Under the pieces are notes generated by a model that was given only the letters and a program-made list of their open reading frames with translations, made no database searches and was not told where the DNA came from. A stretch of DNA of 64,000 bases from Prostheceraeus crozeri (taxonomy: Eukaryota; Platyhelminthes; Polycladida; Euryleptidae), in NCBI GenBank assembly GCA_907163375.1, contig CAJQUW010007884.1, forward strand, positions 57,316-121,315. The letters run 5' to 3'. Made by a program: the position numbers and the translations under genes. Below are positions 1 to 12,000 of this stretch, one piece after another; position 1 is the stretch's first letter, and each line of letters begins with the position of its first letter.

Positions 1-3000
1 GTCAATCATCCCAGCCCCTTCAAAAATCATCTGGGTTTCACAAAGTTGAAAAATTGCATGTAAATCATTATTCATGGTGGTCCCACAGGTACAAAAGCAT
101 ATTGTATATATTTTGTATATTGTATATATTGTGTATATTTTGAGTAAATTGGTGGCTGTGGTAGCTATAAACGGGCTTCAGACGGTAATACTCCACGCGA
201 TGTAAATAAAAAATTATCAAAAAAATGAAGCAGAAGTCTTGGTACTTAGAAATGAGGATTTACCTGTATTTTTGAGCGCGCAGGCCGCATCAATGTATAC
301 TGTACGTAGGGGACTGTAAAAATTACGTTGGCATAATTTTACCGTCGTCTGGGCAAAATTATCAAAGGTGTATTGGACATTGTTGAACTGTATCCTTCTA
401 AATTCCAGCTTTGATAGTTTTGAAGCTTTTGATTATAAAGACATCAGAAAATAGGATAGATATACTAGAGACAAAAATTAGTTGAAAATGCATCATACAA
501 CGAGAAAGTTACCTCATTGAGAAACTATTGAAAAATCAAGCAAAATTGTTTTATTGTTTAGAACTTATGTAGACAATTGACAGAAAAATAGCCACAAAAG
601 GAAATTCACATGTTTCCATCTAACATATCCGTCCGCTGCATGATGAAAAAGAAGTTGGGTTTATGGGAATAATTCATAGCTGTCACCAAAATTTTCGATG
701 CGATGAAACTTGAATGTACTTGATTGCCATTCTAGAATAGCTTGTCCCCAATCGCAGTAGTTCTCGTTTATCGACAGAATGTGAAAACAGCTAATAATTA
801 TATTGAACTACATATTGTCATATTGTTATATTAGAAAAATCGATATCAGAATCTTCTTCACACTTTGTATGTAGTATAAATTGTTCCTATGAAGAGCTTT
901 AGAAATTTTATAGCCAATAGCATTGATCCAAACTAGAAAGTGATTTTTCATTGAAACTGAGTTTCAGTTGAGATTGTATGAGAAGTGAATTGATAAGACG
1001 TGACTACATTAGGAAACGTAGCTACATGGCTATCACAGATTTTCGATCTGAACAATCAGTTGAAATGTAGCTTCATTTCATTTACTTCAATAGCATCCAT
1101 TAACACATCCATCCAACAGTTGAACTACTGACCATATTCTTTTGTTTTAACATCCCAAGTTTCACCATTGAGGGCAATTAGTCAATACATCGTTGATATT
1201 TCCCCCAAAAAGATGCAATATGAATCGAGGATGATGATTTGTATGTATTGAGATTTACAGCTGACGTGGTGTCACAAAGTCCAAAAAGTCACAAGAGATA
1301 ACATAAGATATTGAGGACAGGAAAGTAAAACTTAAGATCAACATAAAAGGAGATGAAGAACGCTAAACACCAACCACATGTCGAAGATGACAGCTACCCA
1401 TACTTTGAACAAATGATCGCCTTCTTGGAGCGACAAAAGCGAATATAATATTTCTGGAGAATGTAAAGACTTCTGGAAACTTTGGAATTCTCTGACCCGA
1501 TACATCAAATTGATGCACTGATGATGACCTTCGATATACGCATGTTTCAAACGCCGGCCCGTTGGTCGGGACCAGGCCGATGGCGAAAGTCTTCCGAAAC
1601 GGTAAAAAACGGTTAAGTATCCGAAACGGTCTGCAAAACCCCAACATATCAGTATATTCATACATATATAAATCTAAATATCTAAATCAAGAATCACTTG
1701 AGCAGAAACAACGAGGGTTTTTTGAGGTCATATTCAGTCCTGGAATAACTCCAAAATAACTCATTTACAATATTCTTATTCCAAGTTGTGAAAAACGCGA
1801 CATTAATTTCAACTGCTTCATCAATATTTCACTGTCAAAATGGGAAGACATCCTCTCCGGTTTTGGAGCCTCAAATTTTCGATCAGTGTCCAGGTTCCCG
1901 AATATTACTCATCCATCTATCTGTCCATTTCCCTTGCACGAGTGTCAGCAGCGGTTTCGAACAGGGTCGCAGAGAGTTGGAGATCAATGGCAAACAAGGG
2001 AATGTTGACGTCAAGTGAATGATAGACACAAATAAGGTACTGTCGATTCTCCACTTCACTGACGCATTACCTTCATTCATCCACCAAGCTTTCGTTTGAG
2101 GTGTGTTTCAAATAAGATTGATGAATATACAAGCATAAAAAATGAATTTCACTGATAACATGGGCTATCCAAACACGCAATTTTTGAAATGCAGTATTTC
2201 ACATTTCCCTTACCAACGTCAGGACAAAATTGTTGATTGTTAATTTCATCAGGGATATGGCATTTCTAGTATGATAGTTGTATGAGGCATTTCAGGAATC
2301 AGTTTATGAAAAGTTAAAGTAAGCAGGATTTCAGAACTTCGGATAAAAAGAAAATCACAAAATTATTTGATTTGCAGGAAAGTTAATCCAGTGCCGCGAA
2401 ACTGAATGTAAAAGATTTGAGCGTGGAGAATATCGATTGGTACAAATCAGTGGAACAAATACACACACGCACACATGAGTATAAATATTAAAAAAGGCAT
2501 TTATGAACATGAATGACTTAAGAGTTAAGATTGTGTTCTGTTATGAAAACGGAAGTATCAAGACAAGAAACGTTACGTTCACACCATGCATAAACTGTGA
2601 TGAGACGGACAAATGACGAAATCCGTAATACAAAATAAATTATGATTTTGTAATTAATACATACTCACACACGCATCAGAAATACGCACACACAAATACA
2701 CGTGCTCATAAAAGCATTAGACAATTCTCTCTTGCCACATCTTTAGGTAGATGTAGAGCTGTCAATGCAATTAACTGATCAAAATAATTTATGACTGAAT
2801 CAATTACTATTAATTGCTATCATCGAGAAATACATTTTGTTGATTGATCACATCAAACAATTAATTTAATATTGAAATAAATATGCGCCATTAATTGACT
2901 GCTGCCATCGAGAAATTGCATGATTGGTTTCATCAAATAATTCCATTTAATGTTGCATAAATGATTGATTACGCACCATCAAGCAAATATTCGATTACAA

Positions 3001-6000
3001 AATTATTCTTGATGTCAGATTGAATTGAAATTTCCTACTGTTAATGATATCTTAAGATAGTAAAATCATTATCTGACATACGAGTACATGCATGCTTACA
3101 TAGGCTATACATGCATGTACACTTATATCATCATATCATAAAAATAAAAGGATTGACTAAGATATATGGCATTTTTCGGAAAATTTTAGGTTGGGAAATG
3201 GATGAACTCCTCAAAAACATGATGCACAAGCAGGATTATGTTATTCATGCTGTATAATGTTATTCAGCTTATATTACGCTGTATTTCTGAATATTTGATT
3301 ATATAGAATCATTCTATGCCAATTGAAAACTGAAAGGAATAAGACTTACATCAAATTATGTACAACATTGTCATGATTCTATTGATTCGACATACATTAC
3401 TCTGGTAAACTTGCAAATGCAGAAGCATAAGAGCAAAGATTAGTCGGTACAGCAAAAAAAATAGAAGCCAATGTATTATCCTTCGATTTTCAATATTTAA
3501 GGCATTTAAAGACATCAAACATGACTTCAACATTTTTCACTACGGCAAGTGGTTTGAGCGATTGAATCTGATCATATTGCCTCTAAGCATTGCAATCAAT
3601 GCATGCTCAATCGCTCAGCTCACAAGTCATCTCTAATATAGTTTGAATTAATGATGTTTCCACATAAGCTTAAGCCTATTTGCATTTTTACGAAAACTTT
3701 TTTGTTTTATTCTTCTTAAATTAGACCTTATCTGTTCTTCTGCGATCTCATGGAGGCGATCAATCTACCTTGACTGTCTGATATGAAGAAAAAGAGAATG
3801 TAGTAAAAGCTATTTGAGTGCAACGCTGTACTTTGCAGTGTCAAGCTTCCCGTAATTAAGATGGATTTCGACCATGGAAGTTCACTACGATTCAAAAGCT
3901 GCAGACGAATAAAAGACTGAGAAGACTTGAATTCCGTCGGGCTACTCTTCAGCGACAACGATTGTATCCTAACTTTGTGCAGGACACTTGCGCTAGTGAT
4001 GAAGACACTTTCCATATCAGCGACTTATCACCGGAATGTCGCAATAGCTTAGCCAACTTGAATTGAAGTTTGCTTGGAAAACTATGAGTCAAATCAACAG
4101 ATCCCATGGAACAGGCTTACTTACCACGTACTCCTTTTTCAAACACTTCAACTTGTGCATGTTGAATTTCTTTGTTATATATATTCGCATGAAAAGGTAC
4201 ATAAAATGAAGGCGTCCAACGCTGTCAAAAGTTGCAACTTTGAAGGTATGACTGTAGCTGTGGATTTTCAGTTTCAGAAAGATGGTAGGGAGGCTTCAGA
4301 ATAGGGCAGTGTTTCAAACTGTTGTATGTTCTTTGTTGTACTTCAAACATAGCTATCGATGATGGCAATACGTGTACGTAGTTCAATCTATATGTATAAA
4401 TAAGTTTTATTCCTTAAATAGTAATCGGTGGGATCAACGTTAGTACCCTCTATAACAAGTGACAGTCATTTAAGGAAATTTGTTGACTGCTATGAAATAA
4501 AATTAACAACCAGCAATTTGATATGTGCAACGGAAGCAATTACTCTGAATTCTAGCAACACAAAGAACTGATTATTGTAGCACACGTACTTAATTACGGA
4601 ATGAGATGAATGTCAAATTATCTTCAGGGAAATTCATATGCAACTTCAGTCCTGTAATATCTGCAACTGACATAAAAATGGCATTTATCCACATACAATA
4701 TTTTTGAATTGGTTTTATTGACACCGGTCACCAAACAGATCTCAATTGAATGGTGCGATATTTGAACTCGCAGATGCAGAAAACACTATTACTAAATAAT
4801 CCTTCATACCTAAATTTTGAAAAATTCATCGTTCATCTTCCTACATAACTCACAGTTTTCAGACTACTACACATTTCGAAATATCATACATGTGTAAGAT
4901 ATCAAAATACTAAGCAATGACCAATCCTACAAGCATAACATTTTCAGTCACTATTGATGTGCATTAGAATATACATGTACATTAGTGATGACTCAAAGAG
5001 CCATGCCACTAAGTGTGGTAGCAAATGACGAGTTTTACACTTGCAAGGACATTTGAGATATTTTTGGGAAGGGGGGGGGAAAGTAAAACAACCGCGCAAA
5101 CTTTATATTTGATGTCCTTAAGGATAAATAATAATCGATTTTGAAAATATTTAGTTCGTTAAGGAGGAATTTGGAAATTGTTAGAATTAACAGCATATCA
5201 GTTATCAACGTTATTTTCATAGGAAACAGAATAATGACGTTAATCACAAATACTGTATCGAACAAGCTGCAAACAACGAAAGCAGAAATATAGGTACTAC
5301 GTAAATAAGCAAAATCCAAAAAGCAAAGTGTGCCACTGATCATGCCAATAATATTCATAAATATCGTATGCACAAAAAGAAATTGATTAACAATCCCTAA
5401 CACCAACCGTACAGAAACCAGAATAAATCTGTCTGGCTATCTCATAACTTAAAACAATATTCATGTGAAAACGGCCACTGCCTAAAGAAATATTCACGTC
5501 ACAAAGATTATATTGCCAAAGACACCGTCAACCAAACTAAAAATGTGCAAAGCATCGCTTCATTATACCTTCTTTAGGATGGCACGAGTTATGAGAATGA
5601 AAGAAACAGCATTACGATCAAAATTCACCTTATCTACTCAATAAACAAATTAATAAGTAAATAAATGAGTAAAATGCATGAAAGGTAAAGGATAGATTTA
5701 TGAATTTAGGATTAGTTCTTATCATAAACAGATTTTAACAGGAAAATGATATGCAACTGTGACGAAGTACCAATGAATCGGTTCTGAAAATAATAAAAAC
5801 AAATATCATAGAAATTGAGGATGAGGGATAGTACAAATCACGAAACATACAATCTCATCACTTCAATTCAATCATTAACAAGCTATGATGAGGTTAGAAC
5901 ACTGACTAATAGTGAAAATAGCAACAGGCTGTTAAGACATTGACTCTCACCAAGAGTGAAATAAGCGATCAGGATGAATTCAGCAAGCACTGGGTTAGCC

Positions 6001-6706
6001 ACTTGAGTTAGAGTTACACTTACAACATGCCGGCAACATGCAGTCCGTATAAAACAAATCAACAACTTCCTAAGCTACACGAAAATCAGCATTCGATATA
6101 CCTCCTTGATGAAGCCGTTGGAAAAAGAGAGAGGATTGAGTGGAAAAGTTATTTAGAATCATGCACAGAGTCACGTCAACATCGAATCACAAACAACATA
6201 CCATGTTATGAAGTAATACTGTTAAAATATCGCCCATATATTCATCAACCCGCAGAATTTAGTCTGTGTTGTTATTCAAAGCGCATACATTAATCTATCC
6301 GCCATGTACCACTCTGACAGGAAAATGTCATACATTTTTACAGTTTTGAATATTAGGAAAGTAGCTGAGCCAAGATAACGCATTGATTACCAAATGTTTT
6401 ACTGATTAATGGAAAGAAAACTGAAATAAAACATGAAGTTAAACTCCTTTTGCCAATCCAATTATAATCGATCAAATTGTTGGTATCACATTAAGATTTG
6501 CTTTCATGTTGAAATTACATTTATTAGTACACCCTCTTTTGATACTTAAAAGTTCACAAATATTTTTCATATCAGAAGATGCTCGGAAATTGAGAAAATA
6601 AACCTCAAGCTGGATACGTGTTCTGTTTCACCAAGAATACTACAAACATGACATGAAATAGTGAGAAATTCAGAATACCTATATAAATTCTATGATTACT
6701 GTTTTG
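1..6706. other. Intronic sequence without a recognisable gene
   Basis: AT-rich DNA left of exon 9, inside the receptor's ninth intron. I see no supported coding region. Minor structure: a TGTATAT-rich tract at about 98-145, CA-rich patches near 2460 and 2680, and a diverged tandem repeat of about 80-90 bases (2818-2965, units starting CATCGAGAAAT). A hydrophobic open frame at 5035-5406 (minus) has no family motif and is treated as chance. Confidence 0.6.
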
Positions 6707-6714
6707 ACGTACAC

Positions 6715-7619
6715 CAGTGGTGGGCAACCAAGTTGGGATAGTGGGCCACAAGTAGTGGCTCGCGACAGGACTCGCGGGTCACCAATTTTAAAAGGCAGGA
6801 ATAGGTATGCTCAAAATTCCTTTATTGAGTACTTTTGAGAGTAATTTTAAGGACTATTGTGCTATACACAGTGCTGACACAAGGCATAATTGTATTTGTA
6901 AATGTATACAGCAGCATTGTATCCAACTGAGCTGTTGTCTTTGAAAGAGCTGTATTTTACATTACGAAATCTGTGTGAATTATGAAATGTGAATAGGTCA
7001 AACTAATTGCGGAAGCTCTTTTGAGTTATTTATTGAATGATGGTAATGTGACCTTATTAGTAATATGATAATCTTACCTTATTTCATCGAAAAATGACTG
7101 TCTGTAATTACGGTCTATATAATCCAAATACTTGTCTATAGTACATCTTTCCGGTGCAGTATACAAATAAAATCCAGGAAGAATATTTGAAAGAAAAATT
7201 GCCTTATAAAAATCACACATCTCTATGTGGTTGGATTCATTCATGCGTAGCCTACTTTATGTGTTTACAGGCTAATTGCAACGTTGTTTATTACGTGGTA
7301 AAGAAATGATTCTCAACAAGGCATCTAACACCGTGTGACTTAGAACTCACGCAGTTGATAGCTATGTCACTTGACTTCATACTGAGTCTAGAAGATATTC
7401 ATTACGAACGGAACATGGTTTGAACATTTAAATGAAAAAAATGCTCAATAGATCATTGGTTAATGCTTTTACAAATTCTAAAGAAGATCAACCACGGGCC
7501 TAGAAGTACCTTTTACAGGTCGAATTCGGAGTGGGCCATTTTCACATCACCGATTCAAATGATGTCCGCGGGCCACTTTGGATATGAGAGTCGGCGGCCC
7601 CACGCGTTGCTCACCACTA
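6715..7619. mobile_element. Non-autonomous hAT element with perfect 8-bp target duplication
   Basis: The left end is CAGTGGTGGGCAACCAAG, and the right end read inward is TAGTGGTGAGCAACGCGT. These are hAT-type (Charlie-like) termini matching over about 14 bases with two differences. ACGTACAC at 6707-6714 is repeated exactly at 7620-7627. The 905-base body includes the GGGCCAC/CGCGGGCC patches common near hAT ends and no transposase. It lies in intron 9. Confidence 0.85.
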
Positions 7620-7738
7620 ACGTACACAGTCTGAAATGTACGACCTGGTCGGGTGCAAAACAAGATCTACTTTTATCGATGGATGGGTGAAGCGGCTTAA
7701 CAAATCACTGGGTGGGCTTTGAATAACCCTGTACAGAG

Positions 7739-7931
7739 CTATTTTCTATTCTTTTTTGCGAAAAACGCCTCAAAATAGGTATAAAGTTTTTTTGCTTGTA
7801 CGACGTTTCGGAAGTCTTGGTCATGTACAAAAAAAAAGTTTTGTACGTGACCAAGACTTCCGAAACGTCGTTCAAGTAAAATAATTATACCCATTTTGAG
7901 GTGCTTTTCGCAAAAAAAGAATAGAAAATAG
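7739..7931. repeat. Foldback (near-palindromic) element, about 93-base arms
   Basis: The left arm CTATTTTCTATTCTTTTTTG... and the reverse complement of the right arm agree at roughly 85-90% for about 93 bases, including CGACGTTTCGGAAGTCTTGG. Only a few A residues separate the arms. No target duplication is evident. Read through as a frame it yields a spurious protein on the minus strand. Confidence 0.8.
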
Positions 7932-8907
7932 TAACATAGAAGGTATGGCCAAGCTTCTAGAACAGCTGTACTGAGCTGTCTAAATTTGCTCGAAAGGAAT
8001 AGAGGAAGTTTTGTGCTCACACGGAAGGGACAGCATATGCGATGCAACGTAAATGCGAGTCTATAAGCGGAACATTACACAATAGTGAAAAATCAAAAGT
8101 AAGTTTTCTTCAACCTAGTAAGATTAATGAATTAATGCATTATGTACGACGTTTTGCGTTGTACTTCTGCTGGTACAATCACAAAAGTGCTTATACTACA
8201 GATAGATTTTCGGTATCTTTATTGCTAGGTTAACTTAATTGAGACTGTCAAATGCTTCGAAATGTCAGAATTATCAAATATAGGAAAATATGTTTCATTA
8301 AAAACTACCAAGGAAATTAGTGATTGCTTTACTGGATGTATACACTTATCGTCTCTGACTCTGAATCGTCAAGTTTAAGGTTACGAAAGTGTTTTACGAG
8401 TATTATCATTCATGGCTTCTATTACAAGAGTCGCAACTAATTTGACTTGCGGCTGACTAAATCATCGACGCACCATTGATGAGCTTTCATAAACCACTAT
8501 GCTGAGATGTTAGACGCTTAACTGGCAGTTGGTGCAAGTTAATGAAACCTACATTCACTGGCTCACAACTTGCGTGCCGGTCATTTTTATTTGAAAGGAC
8601 GAAAACACTTGTGTGCAAATTGGTAATTTCAATCATTGTCTATAAGGTACAATCAGAAAATATCGCTACGGAAGATTGTAGATTCTGGAAGATAACTATA
8701 TTGATTTAAACCATGTAAAACCTTTCGATAACGCTGATCTAAGTGTCAGAGGTGGCACACATTTTTAAGGCATAGTTAATTGTCAAGAAATAAACTTACA
8801 ACTAATGTGTGATGTCAAGAAAACCATGAAATAATATCAGTTGATTACCCACTCAAATATTTAGATTCAATCACCAATTAAAGGAAAATCCCCTCTCAAA
8901 GTGCTTA

Positions 8908-9070
8908 CCCGTTTGACGAGAATTGTGAGACCGAGATACTTGAAAGGCTTTGTAAATTCGATTCTGGTCGCACGCTCAGGAGTTATTGTCATGGGAGAAA
9001 CTCCAAGGTCAGCCATGCCTGAGTAAATTTCTTCCACGATCCCTGTCCAACGTGTCCCATTTTCATCCGT
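8908..9070 (-). CDS. GluN1-like exon 9: end of S1, with a one-base frame disruption
   Basis: Reads TDENGTRWTGIVEEIYSGMA, DLGVSPMTITPERATRIEF and TKPF. These match GluN1 [23 protein letters not shown] and NNERAQYIEFSKPF. The Pro, Thr and Arg that contact the ligand's carboxylate are kept. After TKPF one extra T (one of the three at 8939-8941 on the plus strand) shifts the frame; the sequence beyond it still spells KYLGLTILVKR in the neighbouring frame up to donor CGG|GTAAGC. The exon is thus 163 bases where 162 are expected. Either an assembly error or a real inactivating insertion would explain it. Confidence 0.85.
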
Positions 9071-12000
9071 CTAGAATACAAGATCGATGGATCAACCAGA
9101 AATAAACATTTACAGGGCCACGTGTGGCGTCGGAGAAATATTTAAGATCAGGACAGACTTATATTACTTAACCGCGTCGATTTGCTAAAAGTGCAATAAA
9201 AAACAAAACGATGACCATGCCGTAAGTAACAAGGCAAGCAGGAAGATTATCTTAAAGCATTAGTTGAATAAAAAAGTTCTTTCATCTCTTGTAGATTGCT
9301 GTGAGTTCCATTAAAAAGTTAGCTGCGTTAATTTCAGATTCGAAGAATTTAGGTCATTGTTGACAAGTTTGGCAAATAATGTAAATCCACCCGATAATTA
9401 GTTTAGAGAGTAGCAAATGTAGAAAAAGTTGACGATTTTCATAGGAAAATTCAACATCATCTGCCTTTCTGGGATATCGCTGCTATGTGACGCAGACAGG
9501 AATAGGCCATTGAATGCGCTGGCACTCAGACAAGGTCATTAGCAAAGGCTAACAGATTATGATAGATCATGATCGGTAGTGAGGAAGAAGTGGCTTTTAC
9601 CGTGTGCCTCCAGCCTACTGTTCTGAACGTTCGCACACAGGCACAAGCATGTTTGTCGTTTAACTGGTTGCTTTTTTGCTCGATAGGTATTTGTTGCATC
9701 TATCGAAACTCTATGAAAAACTAGAGCTAGACGGACTGTCGATGAATCTTGGATAATACTTACTATACTATTTATTGTTTTTAAAAGTCTGCTGGGAAGA
9801 TTTGGAGGACCGTTGCAGCATTCTATGCGTAGCCAGAACTATTTATGGCAACCAGCACTATTTATTGACTTATTTATAGGAGTTATCAAGCGCATGAAAA
9901 CAAGGACGCCACAAGGCGCTGAAAATAATTTTTTCAGTAGCCAACAGAAGGTGCTGAGTTGTAGGTTTGTTCTTCGTGTCCAACTTTCTGATACAAATTC
10001 GATTTATCCTTTCGAATATAAACAAGAACACATCTTAAATAGCAAATTGTTGGAAAATACAAATGGATTAACTAAGTAACCACTGACAGCTAGTAATGAT
10101 TACTAGAGGAATTAATCGATAAAGAGAACAAACACAGCTGTTAAAGCACAAAGCAGCTTCAGTTTCCTACTTTCGGGTTCAGTTGCGTTTGCAGAATGCG
10201 TTACTGTTCCTTCCATAGCTGCGTGTCTAGTATTATTGCTTTTGTTTTATATGAAAAAAAATCAATTTTATTTCCAACTAATAAGCCTGCCTGTTCCAAG
10301 CTTATTTTTAGTTTTGCCAAGACATTCCTACAGCACTGGTGATGATTGAAGGGGCACTCGTGTGGATCTTCGTGGTTCTTCGACTGTCAACGAGCAAAAT
10401 TTTGATGAACATGTAAAACTTCACTGAAGCCATGTTCCATATTGCATGATTTGAAAAAAGTGGATATTCACTATCGGTGTGCTACATTTTAACAAATGAG
10501 TAAGAAATCACGAATGAAATTTACTGAAAATGTAGCTTCGGTCGTCCAATAAAGTTGCGTAGCATATCTTTAGTTGATAAGAACATCTGAATACTTTTGG
10601 AAATTCACAGAGTAAAACAGGCCACGCCGAGTCGAATGGTGTCGGTCCCGAAGCCGTATGGGACCTAGAAGACTGCCAAAACAGACAGTGTCCTGAAAAA
10701 TATCTCTCTAACACTACCCAAACAGCATTTTCTGTGCGATCCTTTTTAAGTAAATGCATCAAGTTACAAAATTCCACGTTTTTCTGTTTTTCGACGAATT
10801 CCATGTTTTCCAGGTCGTGTCGTGTCAGTAGCACCCTCACCAAAAGCACCTTGCAGAACGAACTTGAATAATCACTTCATCCCATGTCAGGAATCATCAG
10901 CAGGTCTAGAAAACTTTCGCAAACATAAACACAGCTTACAAGTGATAGTTGTCGCTCATGAAAGTTAGACGAGGGCGAAGCCCGAGTTAGTGTGCGACAA
11001 CTAACTTGTTCTTAGTGTCTGACTTTTACGCCCCTCTCAAATGAAGCTGCGAATCTCCGACTCTCTTAGGAAACCCATTTATGCTTAATCTTGCCCCTCA
11101 TTGTTCTGTCATGGCACATCTCTGAAAATAGAAGGAGCCGCCCCGCATTTTATTATTTCTAATATTGGACTTCTGGTTAAAGCGAGTTGCTATCTGAAAT
11201 TTGCATACTTTAAAAGAGATGATTCAGTCAGACTTAATATGATGCAATCAGACTGAAATATATTCAAGTTAAACAGAAAACAAGTCATATCAATAGTGGA
11301 AGACCGACGACAATGGACACACGATTTACGTTCGTATCCACCCAAGACATTGACTCGTGCATTCAGAGGAGTACACCGAAAAATACTATCAAGAACAACA
11401 CCTTCGCAACTCATTATGAAACATGTGTCGAGGCCAGAAACTTTGCCAGGCCAGTTGACGCGTTTCCTCTGCTGACCGAGCTTCCTACATATCCACGTGA
11501 CCGAATTGGATATTAAGTCATTTTATTTTTGAAATTCGCCGAAAAGATGGGCAAGAATACCCCCCTAAAACAATCTATGGAATAATGTGTGGTATTTTGC
11601 GGTACTTCAGTAATGAATGTCTACGACCGGACTTAAACTTTTTTGATAAAAGCATAACGGATTTTCATTATCTTCGCCTCTCACTCGACAGTCGCATGAA
11701 GGAATTAACCGAGAGAGGAATTGGGATGCATAAGGTTCAATCGGACCCCATTGAAACAGAAGACGAACATCGTCTGTGGACTTCTGAAGCGTTCTCGACA
11801 TCCGATTCATCTGGCCTGATCAGCGCTACATATTTTTGCGTGTGTAAAATTTTCGGTCTCAGATCTCGTGACGAACATCGAAATTTGACAATCGATCAGT
11901 TCTCGTTTGATGAAGACGACGCCGGCAAATTTGTTACGTTTACTGGAAAAAATTCAAAGACATTTTCTGGTGGTTTAAATCATCGTTCGCTTGAGCGCAA

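Noticed and set aside
5035-5406. Hydrophobic 123-residue minus-strand frame, first considered as the receptor's membrane exon
   Set aside because: No SYTANLAAF or pore motif, low-complexity AT-rich sequence, and no matching splice phase after exon 9.
7739-8047. 102-residue minus-strand frame
   Set aside because: It is the translation of the foldback palindrome.
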